Positions 52,943-59,788 of a stretch of DNA of 59,788 nucleotides are shown piece by piece. A model generated the notes under the pieces. It was not told where the DNA came from, did no database searches, and saw only the letters and a list, made by a program, of their open reading frames with translations. The DNA is taken from assembly GCA_036506395.1 (NCBI GenBank), contig DASXRU010000206.1:1-59788 (forward strand), given 5' to 3'. The position numbers were made by a program, and so were the translations under genes. Each line of letters starts with the position of its first letter. The stretch's first letter is position 1. This stretch comes from DASXRU01 sp036506395. GTDB lineage: Bacteria > Acidobacteriota > Blastocatellia > Pyrinomonadales > Pyrinomonadaceae.

Positions 52943-53365
52943 ATGCAGAGTCAAAAACGCGCCGCTGATCCTATCGATAGCGCTGACTATCGCGAGCATG
53001 TGTACCAGCTGGTGCGCCAGATTCCAGCAGGTCGAGTGATGACCTATGGGCAGATAGCTTACCTGCTCGGTGAGGGATACACTCCCCGCACCGTCGGCTT
53101 TGTTATGCATGGAGCCAACGAGGAAAATACGCCCTGGCATCGCGTAATTAACGCTCAGGGTCGTTGTTCGACCGGGCGCATAGTGATCCCACCGGACAAA
53201 CAGCAGCGTATGCTCGAAGCGGAGGGAATTGAATTCGATTCCCGCGGTCGTTGCCGGCTGGACCGTTATCAGTGGTCTCCGGATCAGGCCACAGCCGGAA
53301 AGGCTGATCTCAAAGACAACGAGCTGCAATCCAGTCTCTTCAGAAACTCTACGGGTCAGGAGTAA
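52943..53365 (+). CDS. Alkyltransferase-like protein (ATL), MGMT family
   Basis: A 140-residue protein with the DNA-binding domain of O6-methylguanine-DNA methyltransferase: VYQLVRQIPAGRVMTYGQIAYLLG, then RTVGFVMHGA. The active-site PCHRV of methyltransferases reads PWHRV, so the acceptor Cys is replaced by Trp. This marks it as an alkyltransferase-like protein, which binds O6-alkylguanine without repairing it and hands the lesion to nucleotide excision repair. It lies 88 nt after the cyclase-family gene and 5 nt before the YbjQ-like gene. Confidence 0.92.
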   Translation: MQSQKRAADPIDSADYREHVYQLVRQIPAGRVMTYGQIAYLLGEGYTPRTVGFVMHGANEENTPWHRVINAQGRCSTGRIVIPPDKQQRMLEAEGIEFDSRGRCRLDRYQWSPDQATAGKADLKDNELQSSLFRNSTGQE

Positions 53366-53370
53366 CTATC

Positions 53371-53781
53371 ATGGAAAATGATCCCCTTCAACGCCGAACT
53401 CCATACGAAGTTAGTCCTCGTCGCTATTCAGTATCACATCATATGGTGACGACGGCTTTCGAGCTGCCAAATTTTCGGGTGACACAGAATCTTGGCGTAG
53501 TGCGTGGCATTGTGGTGCGGTCGCGCAACGTATTCGCCACCATTGGCGCATCTCTCCAGACGATTGTCGGCGGCAATATCACCGTCTGGACTACTCTGTG
53601 TGAACAGACTCGCGCCGACGCATTCGAGATCATGATCCAGCACGCTTCGGAAATTGGGGCCAACGCCATCATCGGCGCCCGCTACGACACCACAGAAATA
53701 TCTACGGGCGTTACGGAGGTTATAGCCTACGGCACTGCGGTGATCGTTCAGCCGGCCGAAGGTAACAGCTACCAGACATGA
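53371..53781 (+). CDS. YbjQ/UPF0145-family protein
   Basis: A 136-residue protein. The core (about 20-125) shows the YbjQ fold pattern VTTAFELPNFRVTQNLGVVRGIVVRSRN, then ADAFEIMIQHASEIGANAIIGARYDT and YGTAVIVQP (the longer runs given in pieces). The family forms pentamers and was once described as heavy-metal-binding, but its function is not established. Its stop codon overlaps the ATG of the next gene (ATGA), so the two are translationally coupled. Confidence 0.88.
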   Translation: MENDPLQRRTPYEVSPRRYSVSHHMVTTAFELPNFRVTQNLGVVRGIVVRSRNVFATIGASLQTIVGGNITVWTTLCEQTRADAFEIMIQHASEIGANAIIGARYDTTEISTGVTEVIAYGTAVIVQPAEGNSYQT

Positions 53782-54200
53782 TCGAGACGGCGTTGACGGG
53801 CGCCGAACAAGAGCGTCTTCGTGGCTTGTTTCAGCGTGTCCGTTACGCGAAACTTATTGGCATTGAGCTTGACGATGCAACCCGAGGCTCGGTCAAGATG
53901 CATATGGACGCGCGGGAAGATCTCAGGCAGGTTAGCGATGTTCTGCATGGGGGTAGTATCGCCTCCCTGGTTGATACTGCCGCAGCCTTTGCGGTCATCA
54001 CCATGCTCGAGCCCGATCAAAGTGCCACGACGTCTGATTTGACCATTCATTATCTTCGCCCGGTAAGCAACGGCGCCGTTGCTGCCGAAGCTCGCGTCCT
54101 GCGGTCCGGGCGACGCCTGTTGGTGGTGACAGTGAACGTTTTTGACAACATGCAAGCTCTCGTGGCAACAGCAGTTACGACCTACATCCGACTCCCATAA
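53778..54200 (+). CDS. PaaI-family hotdog thioesterase
   Basis: A 140-residue acyl-CoA thioesterase-like protein with a single hotdog domain. Motifs include MHMDAREDLRQVSDVLHGGSIASLVDTAAAFA (in pieces, near 42-75) with the catalytic-type Gly-Gly-Ser and Asp, TTSDLTIHYLRPV near 87, and the C-terminal strand LVVVTVNVFD. Members cleave aryl- or acyl-CoA thioesters. The gene overlaps the end of the YbjQ-like gene by 4 nt. Confidence 0.88.
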   Translation: MIETALTGAEQERLRGLFQRVRYAKLIGIELDDATRGSVKMHMDAREDLRQVSDVLHGGSIASLVDTAAAFAVITMLEPDQSATTSDLTIHYLRPVSNGAVAAEARVLRSGRRLLVVTVNVFDNMQALVATAVTTYIRLP

Positions 54201-54258
54201 AATGCCCTAAAAAGGCCCAAATACTGCTCTAAATAGCGGTGGACAACGCCGTTGATCT

Positions 54259-56058
54259 ATGCCAGAATGTGTTTGCCTCGCTGCACGCCTCCCCGAGGTT
54301 GCCCAGTCAACCCAGTTTCCGGTCCGAGCCTTCATGTACTCCCTCTACAGCGCCATACTAGCTCAGCATTTTCGCCAGCTAACTCCCGTTCGCTGTGCGG
54401 AGCAAACTATTGCTCAGTTGCACCGCTATTTTGAAGATGTAGTTTTGGAGAACAGCCTGGCGGCGCTCGTCGCGGAGAGCCTGCCATACGCCGCCGAACG
54501 TCCCATACGCGATCGCACTCGCGTGCGTGAAATGGCGCGCGCGGCACGCAGCGCGTTCTTTTTCGTAAGGCCCGGAGATGCCCTCAACAACCTTGCTCTA
54601 AAAACCGACGGCCATAATCTGGAGCCCGTACTTCTACAACGCGCGTCCACCGACAAAGTGAACGAACGATTCGTTGTAATTGCTGACGCAAGATTTTCCG
54701 CGCTCCTGGCTTCAGTGCACGGAAACGAGGACGACGGCTCAGCACCGGGAGATGAAGTCATATGGACCTTTCAACCCGACATAGTCTATTCGGCCCTTGA
54801 GTATCTAATGGCCCGCGTTACTGCTGAACAGCCGTATCAGGCAGCGGCCTTCTCGAACGCTGTTAGTGCGTCGATGCCGAAAGCGACTTCACTGCAACTA
54901 ACTGTCAGTGTCACTACGAAACTCGCCCGATTGCTCCAGGAGCAGGCCGGGCGCGAGATCGCTATTAATCGTATTGCTACCTCGATCCGCAATTCGCTCA
55001 AACTCGACAGTATCCTGCAGACAACAGTTAATGAGGTTGGCCGCGCCGTGAACGCCCGCTACTGCGCCCTAAGAGTCGAAGGCGAAGCGATTGGTCAAAC
55101 ATTGACTCATTGCTATTTTCACCCAGAGAAGCAGCCCGACACCGAAGCCACAACTAAACTGCTCAGTGAGATTGACACTTATAACTCGCGTCTCGCTGTC
55201 AGCCTCAAAAGCCATGTGCAGGATGGCGAAGACTGTGGCGAAGTGGAGGCTGGCGCTGAAGCTAAGAGCCCGCTCGCGGTTGTGCCGCTAATCTTTCATG
55301 ATCGTTTTATGGGCACACTGCTGGTCGGTTCTGACCACGAGGGCCATACGTGGGAGGAGAATGAGTTGCTCCTGCTGCACACTGTCGCTGACCAGGTAAC
55401 TGTGGCCGTAAATCAGGCCCACCTTTTTGCGCAGATAGAGCAGCAAGCTCTGACCGACGGACTGACGGGTTGCTACAATCGCCGCTCGTTTGAAATGCAG
55501 CTTGAGAAAGATCTACATATGGCGACGCGGCAGCGCCAACCCCTATCGCTGGTCATGCTGGATGTTGATAACTTCAAGCAAGTTAACGATAAGTCCGGGC
55601 ACGAAGCGGGTGATAATGCGCTCCGCATGCTCGCTGATTGCCTGCGTGAAGAATTACGGGGAGTTGATTCCGCCGCTCGCTTTGGCGGTGACGAGTTTGC
55701 AGTGATATTGCCACAGGCCGACAACGAAGGCGCCATGCTGGTGGCCGAACGTCTGCGCGTGCGCCTCGAACAGACCGATGTCGCCGGCTTTGGACCCATT
55801 AGTGCCTCCTTCGGCGTGGCCACTTTTCCTCTCCACGCATCATCGCGGGACACCCTGGTGGTAGCTGCCGATCGCGCGCTTTATAGTGCCAAGCACGGCG
55901 GACGCAATCGCGTATGTTTGCCGCCAGCGGACGGCCCGGCAAATGGGGATGAAGTCTCGCCATCACCACAAACATTTTCTGGTACTGACGGACAACTTCC
56001 GGTGCCGGTAAGCGAGCCCGTCGTCCCTTTTAATGAAATAGTCATCGAGACCTTCTAA
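54259..56058 (+). CDS. Diguanylate cyclase with N-terminal sensor and GAF domain
   Basis: A 599-residue protein. Residues about 30-200 hold a sensor region that resembles the DICT domain seen in signalling proteins (weak call). A GAF domain lies at about 240-390 (NSLKLDSILQTTVNEVGRAVNARYCALRVEG in pieces, then PLAVVPLIFHDRFMGTLLVG). The GGDEF domain lies at about 400-560, with RFGGDEFAVILPQ intact and an I-site RGVD five residues before it. The C-terminal 40 residues are Pro/Ser-rich. It should make cyclic di-GMP under product feedback. An earlier start cannot be excluded. Confidence 0.9.
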   Translation: MPECVCLAARLPEVAQSTQFPVRAFMYSLYSAILAQHFRQLTPVRCAEQTIAQLHRYFEDVVLENSLAALVAESLPYAAERPIRDRTRVREMARAARSAFFFVRPGDALNNLALKTDGHNLEPVLLQRASTDKVNERFVVIADARFSALLASVHGNEDDGSAPGDEVIWTFQPDIVYSALEYLMARVTAEQPYQAAAFSNAVSASMPKATSLQLTVSVTTKLARLLQEQAGREIAINRIATSIRNSLKLDSILQTTVNEVGRAVNARYCALRVEGEAIGQTLTHCYFHPEKQPDTEATTKLLSEIDTYNSRLAVSLKSHVQDGEDCGEVEAGAEAKSPLAVVPLIFHDRFMGTLLVGSDHEGHTWEENELLLLHTVADQVTVAVNQAHLFAQIEQQALTDGLTGCYNRRSFEMQLEKDLHMATRQRQPLSLVMLDVDNFKQVNDKSGHEAGDNALRMLADCLREELRGVDSAARFGGDEFAVILPQADNEGAMLVAERLRVRLEQTDVAGFGPISASFGVATFPLHASSRDTLVVAADRALYSAKHGGRNRVCLPPADGPANGDEVSPSPQTFSGTDGQLPVPVSEPVVPFNEIVIETF

Positions 56059-56112
56059 ATCATTTCCGCAAGTCTCCCCAGTCTCTACATCGCAAATCAT
56101 CGTTGTTAGCAA

Positions 56113-56136
56113 GGCCACGCCAACGCGCGCGTGGCC
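56113..56136 (+). terminator. Possible terminator after the diguanylate cyclase gene
   Basis: GGCCACGC/GCGTGGCC forms a perfect 8-bp GC-rich stem with an 8-nt loop, followed by only GTTT. It lies about 55 nt after the stop codon. The weak T-tract lowers confidence. Confidence 0.4.
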
Positions 56137-56188
56137 GTTTCGTGTCTGGTGTCCGCGCCCAAAATGCCGCATGATAGAGATCTCGCGG

Positions 56189-56194
56189 TAGAAT
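56189..56194 (+). promoter_or_regulatory. Possible -10 element upstream of the ABC exporter pair
   Basis: TAGAAT, five of six matching the sigma-70 -10 consensus, lies 44 nt before the ATG chosen for the first ABC gene and beyond the hairpin at 56113-56136. No convincing -35 is visible at the right distance. Confidence 0.3.
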
Positions 56195-56237
56195 ACTGGT
56201 ACCTGAAAAAGATCGAGGGGTCTTTCTTTTTTTGTCC

Positions 56238-57980
56238 ATGGGTGACTTACGCAAATTCGCGCGGTACTTCCGGCCTTACAAAGCATCGCTTATCGCGGGC
56301 ATTCTTTGCATAGTGGCGGGGGTGATCTTTAACCTGACGATTCCTCTCATCGTCGGCCGCGCCATTGATGCAAACTGGACAACCGTAACCTGGTCGAATG
56401 TGACTTTGGCGGCGCTCAAGGTTTTGGGCGCCAGCATTATCAGTGGCGTATTCCTTTATCTGCAGCGCCGCATCCTGATCGGGATCTCGCGGCACGTCGA
56501 GTACGATCTGCGCCAGGACTTTTATGCTCACCTGGTCGATCAGCCACTTTCATTCTTCCAGGAGCATCGCATCGGCGACTTGATGGCCCGCGCAACCAAC
56601 GATCTCGCCGCCGTACGGCAATTGGCCGGGCCAATGATCATGTACACACTGCAGACGGTCTTTGTCGTCGTATTCGTGGTGCCGTTCATGTTCATACTCA
56701 ACTGGCGGCTGACGCTTCTGCTCTTCGTCACTATGCCGCTGGTTTCACTCACGGTTAAGTTCTTCGGCCAGCAGGTCCATATTCGCTTCGAGAAAATACA
56801 GGACTTCTTTGCGCAGATTACCGCGCGCGCGCAGGAGAACTTTAGTGGCGTGCGCGTGGTGCGCGCCTACGCTCAGGAAGGCGCCGAGATTGCCGCCTTT
56901 AATGAGTTGAATCGCGAATACGCCGCCCGAAATCTCGGCCTGGTGCGCATCGACGCAATGATGCGGCCGTTAATGCAATTCTTGATTGGCCTCGGTTTTG
57001 TTTTGATCGTTTGGGTGGGCGTCCCGCTGGCGGTGCGCGGCGAAATCACGATTGGTGACTTCACCGTGTTCAATATGTATCTGGGGCGATTGATCTGGCC
57101 CCTGATCGCTCTGGGCTACGTGGTAAATCTGTACCAGCGTGGCACGGCCAGTTTGAAGCGCATGAATGCCATCCTCGCGCTCAGCCCAACCATCGTCGAT
57201 GAACCGGGGGTAAAAGCCCAGCCGCCGATTAAGGGCCGGATCGAATTTCGCAATCTGACGTTTCGTTACCATCCATCCGCAGGGCCGGTGCTTCAGGATA
57301 TTAACCTGACGATTGAAGCCGGGCAGACCGTCGCCTTTGTCGGGCGCACTGGTAGCGGTAAATCGACCTTGATTAGCCTGATTCCACGCATTCTTGAGGC
57401 ACCCGAAAACACCGTCTTGGTAGATGGAGTTTCAGCTTACGACTATCCGCTGGCCCAATTGCGCGGCAGTATTGGCTACGTGCAGCAGGAAACTTTTCTT
57501 TTCAGCGACACGCTCGCCCAAAACATTGCTTTTGGAGTGGAGGAGGCCGAACGCGCCGAAGTGGAATGGGCCGCTGAAATCGCCGGACTAACCGAGGACG
57601 TGCGCGGGTTTCCCGATGAATTCGAGACGATGGTAGGCGAGCGCGGCATCACTTTGTCAGGCGGACAAAAACAGCGCACGGCTATAGCTCGCGCCGTGCT
57701 GCGCCAACCGGAGATCTTGATTCTCGACGACGCGCTTTCTTCAGTTGACACCTACACTGAGGAGAAGATTCTGGGACAACTGCGCGGTGTGATGCGCGAC
57801 CGCACCAGCGTGATTGTTTCGCATCGCATTTCCACCGTGCGCGATGCTGATTTCATCTGCGTGCTGGATGAAGGGCGGATCATCGAGCGTGGAACCCACG
57901 AAGAGCTGCTCGCGCTTGGCGGTGAATACGCCGACTTGCACGAGCGGCAACTGCTGGAAGAGGAGTTAGCAGCCACCTAA
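56238..57980 (+). CDS. ABC exporter half-transporter, degenerate Walker B subunit
   Basis: About 580 residues from the ATG at 56238. A TTG 6 nt upstream is also possible. Six membrane helices lie at about 15-300. The nucleotide-binding domain (about 330-575) has Walker A GRTGSGKSTL, a canonical signature LSGGQKQR, and Walker B ILILDDALSSVD, in which the catalytic Glu is Asp. The H-loop is VSHRIS. The next gene begins 3 nt later and encodes the partner. The Asp change is a hallmark of the BmrC/TM287-type subunit of heterodimeric drug or lipid exporters, which have one working and one degenerate ATP site. Confidence 0.93.
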   Translation: MGDLRKFARYFRPYKASLIAGILCIVAGVIFNLTIPLIVGRAIDANWTTVTWSNVTLAALKVLGASIISGVFLYLQRRILIGISRHVEYDLRQDFYAHLVDQPLSFFQEHRIGDLMARATNDLAAVRQLAGPMIMYTLQTVFVVVFVVPFMFILNWRLTLLLFVTMPLVSLTVKFFGQQVHIRFEKIQDFFAQITARAQENFSGVRVVRAYAQEGAEIAAFNELNREYAARNLGLVRIDAMMRPLMQFLIGLGFVLIVWVGVPLAVRGEITIGDFTVFNMYLGRLIWPLIALGYVVNLYQRGTASLKRMNAILALSPTIVDEPGVKAQPPIKGRIEFRNLTFRYHPSAGPVLQDINLTIEAGQTVAFVGRTGSGKSTLISLIPRILEAPENTVLVDGVSAYDYPLAQLRGSIGYVQQETFLFSDTLAQNIAFGVEEAERAEVEWAAEIAGLTEDVRGFPDEFETMVGERGITLSGGQKQRTAIARAVLRQPEILILDDALSSVDTYTEEKILGQLRGVMRDRTSVIVSHRISTVRDADFICVLDEGRIIERGTHEELLALGGEYADLHERQLLEEELAAT

Positions 57981-57983
57981 GCC

Positions 57984-59788
57984 ATGTCCACGACCGCGAA
58001 ACAATTCCATGAGGAAGAGGCCATCGGCAAGACTTACGACTTGCAGATCGCCCGCCGGCTGCTGCGGTATTTGAAGCCCTACGTGAAACTGCTGGCCATA
58101 GCGCTAGTGCTGACCCTGCTGCTGAATCTGCTGGGGATCCTGCAACCAAAATTCACCGAATACGCCATCGATTGGCACATCCTGCCCCGCAAGACGGAAG
58201 GCCTGACATTCCTGGTTTTGATGTTCGTGGGGGTGCAGTTTGCGCGCTTCGTCTTTTCCTATTTCCAGGTGCTGCTCCTCAACACCATTGGTCAGCACGT
58301 CATGTATGACCTGCGCAGCGAGCTTTACGACAAGCTGCAGCACCAGGAGGTCGCTTACTACGATCGTAATCCGGTGGGAAGAATTATGACGCGACTGACT
58401 AACGACGTGGATGCGCTCAACGAGCTGTTTACCTCGGGGGTTACGGATCTGCTTGGCGATCTCGTAATGATCGTCGCGATCATCGGCATGATGCTGTGGA
58501 TGGACGTGCGGCTGACGCTGATTACCCTTCTGACCGTGCCAATGCTTTTTGCCGCGACTACCTGGTTTCGCAAAGGTGCGCGCCGCGGCTATGACATGGT
58601 GCGAACGCGCATCGCCCGCATTAATGCGTTCCTGCAGGAGCATTTCTCCGGCGCGCAAACGGTCCAGATCTTTAATGCCGAAGAAAAGTCGCTGGCTCGT
58701 TTTGAGCGGATAAACGACGACCACCGCAACGCCAACATCGAAACGATTTTCTATTACGCGGTCTTCTTTCCGCTGGTCGATTTCATTGGCGCGGTTGGCA
58801 TAGCGCTGGTGATCTGGTATGGCGGCTGGCGAGTGATGCACAACACGCCGGGCCACACCGTGCTATCACTGGGCGCCTTGGTGGCTTTCATCCAGTACTC
58901 AGGATTTCTGTTTCAGCCGATTCGCGATATTTCCGACAAGTACAACGTGCTGCAGGCTGCCGTCGTCGCCTCGCACCGCATTTTCAAGACGCTCGATCTA
59001 CCCATCGCCATTACCACTCCGGCAAATCCGCGGAAGACCGGGCGCGCTGAAGGCCGCATTGAATTTGAAAACGTCTGGTTCGCTTATAAAGACGAGGATT
59101 GGGTTTTGCAGGATGTCTCGTTCATAGTCGAGCCCGGTCAATCAGTCGCGCTGGTCGGACACACGGGATCCGGTAAGACGACGATCACGAACCTGCTGAT
59201 GCGTTTTTATGATGTGCAGCGCGGGCGCATCCTGCTTGACGGCATTGATGTGCGCGAATGGGACCTGCAATCCCTGCGCGAGAATTTTGCCGTTGTGCTG
59301 CAGGACGTCTTTCTTTTCAGCGGCACCGTGGAAAGCAACATCCGTCTCGGCCGCCAAGATATTTCCGCGGAACGAGTGGAGTGGGCGGCCACCGAGGTGC
59401 GCGCCGATCGTTTCATTCGCCGCTTGCCCGAAGGCTACAAGTCGGAGGTAAGAGAGCGCGGCGCCGGGCTTTCAGTCGGGCAGAAGCAGCTCATTTCGTT
59501 TGCCCGCGCCCTGGCGTTTGATCCGGCCTTGCTGATTCTGGATGAAGCGACCAGCTCGATTGACACGGAAACCGAACAACTTATTCAACAGGCAATCGAA
59601 CGCGTAATGCGCCGGCGCACATCTGTTGTGGTTGCCCACCGCCTGTCAACAATTCAGAGTGCCGATAGGATTATCGTGCTGCATCATGGCGAAATCCGCG
59701 AGCAGGGATCGCATCAGGACCTGCTGGCGATGCGCGGACTTTACTGGCGACTATACAAGTTGCAATACGCCGATGCGGCTCGCGGGCA
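57984..59788 (+). CDS. ABC exporter half-transporter, catalytic partner subunit (partial)
   Basis: The gene starts with an ATG at 57984, and at least 601 codons are present before the window ends with no stop reached. It has six membrane helices (about 35-310) and a nucleotide-binding domain (about 345-590). Walker A is GHTGSGKTTI, Walker B has the catalytic Glu (LLILDEATSS), and the H-loop is VAHRLS. The signature is LSVGQ instead of LSGGQ. Together with the Asp in the first subunit this gives one degenerate composite ATP site (subunit 1 Walker motifs plus this signature) and one canonical site. By analogy with BmrC/BmrD it exports a hydrophobic compound, identity unknown. Confidence 0.93.
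   Translation, partial: MSTTAKQFHEEEAIGKTYDLQIARRLLRYLKPYVKLLAIALVLTLLLNLLGILQPKFTEYAIDWHILPRKTEGLTFLVLMFVGVQFARFVFSYFQVLLLNTIGQHVMYDLRSELYDKLQHQEVAYYDRNPVGRIMTRLTNDVDALNELFTSGVTDLLGDLVMIVAIIGMMLWMDVRLTLITLLTVPMLFAATTWFRKGARRGYDMVRTRIARINAFLQEHFSGAQTVQIFNAEEKSLARFERINDDHRNANIETIFYYAVFFPLVDFIGAVGIALVIWYGGWRVMHNTPGHTVLSLGALVAFIQYSGFLFQPIRDISDKYNVLQAAVVASHRIFKTLDLPIAITTPANPRKTGRAEGRIEFENVWFAYKDEDWVLQDVSFIVEPGQSVALVGHTGSGKTTITNLLMRFYDVQRGRILLDGIDVREWDLQSLRENFAVVLQDVFLFSGTVESNIRLGRQDISAERVEWAATEVRADRFIRRLPEGYKSEVRERGAGLSVGQKQLISFARALAFDPALLILDEATSSIDTETEQLIQQAIERVMRRRTSVVVAHRLSTIQSADRIIVLHHGEIREQGSHQDLLAMRGLYWRLYKLQYADAARG

Noticed and set aside
52673..53329. Open frame of 218 codons on the minus strand
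   Set aside because: It runs antisense through the cyclase-family and ATL genes, both of which have recognisable motifs. No domain was seen in its product.
52943..53365. Active O6-methylguanine-DNA methyltransferase
   Set aside because: The acceptor Cys of PCHRV is Trp (PWHRV), so it cannot accept the alkyl group. It is called as an alkyltransferase-like protein.
58104..58856. Open frame of 250 codons on the minus strand
   Set aside because: It is antisense to the membrane domain of the second ABC subunit. The His/Gln-rich product is what reverse-strand reading of hydrophobic codons gives.

Overview
The window carries about 47 protein genes, and no tRNA, rRNA or CRISPR array was recognised. 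It looks like chromosome from a Gram-negative, menaquinone-using soil-type bacterium, most likely an acidobacterium (Blastocatellia-like). That placement is inference. It rests on a large Oar-like TonB-dependent receptor with a carboxypeptidase-type N-terminal domain, two Hanks-type kinases (one with TPRs), Kdo/LPS genes, the futalosine route to menaquinone, a secretin ending in a cohesin-like domain, and many palindromic and short-tandem intergenic repeats.

Layout. 0-1.1 kb: an ImmA/IrrE-like and XRE regulator pair. 1.2-13 kb, all leftward: S41 protease, kdsC, a catalytically dead M1-like/TPR protein, kdsA, a small secreted protein, a zinc-ribbon Ser/Thr kinase, a REP-associated transposase flanked by inverted palindrome modules, pyrG, a small membrane protein and kdsB. 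13-18.5 kb, leftward: three exported proteins (LolA-like, a TonB-dependent receptor and a DUF5666-type protein, the last two sharing Gly-rich tracts). 18.9-29.6 kb, leftward: a type II secretion/type IV pilus-like cluster (gspF, gspE, secretin, two GspG-type pseudopilins, PilM-like) followed by an ECF sigma factor, its anti-sigma factor and a bactofilin-like membrane protein.

30.1-46.2 kb, rightward: a FecR-domain protein and a diguanylate cyclase, then the rod-shape operon mreB-mreC-mreD-mrdA-rodA closed by a hairpin terminator, an LprI-like protein, a second kinase with TPRs, a DUF1992 protein, and an RNase E/G with a very large insertion and a long upstream leader. 46.2-51.9 kb, leftward: an M61 peptidase, mqnA, mqnC and an unknown exported helical protein. 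52.2 kb to the end, rightward: a cyclase-family hydrolase, an alkyltransferase-like protein, YbjQ-like and PaaI-like proteins, a second diguanylate cyclase, and a heterodimeric ABC exporter whose second gene runs off the window.

The most unusual signal is not a gene. Seven intergenic spots carry short degenerate tandem arrays with a period of 7 nt (8 nt in one). Six of them have two arms that are complementary to each other, so each could fold into a long hairpin, yet the repeat unit differs at every site. Six of the seven lie in successive gaps of just two operons (pilus and mre), and some intrude into leader peptides or start codons. A second strong signal is the RAYT transposase bracketed by inverted copies of the same three-palindrome module.
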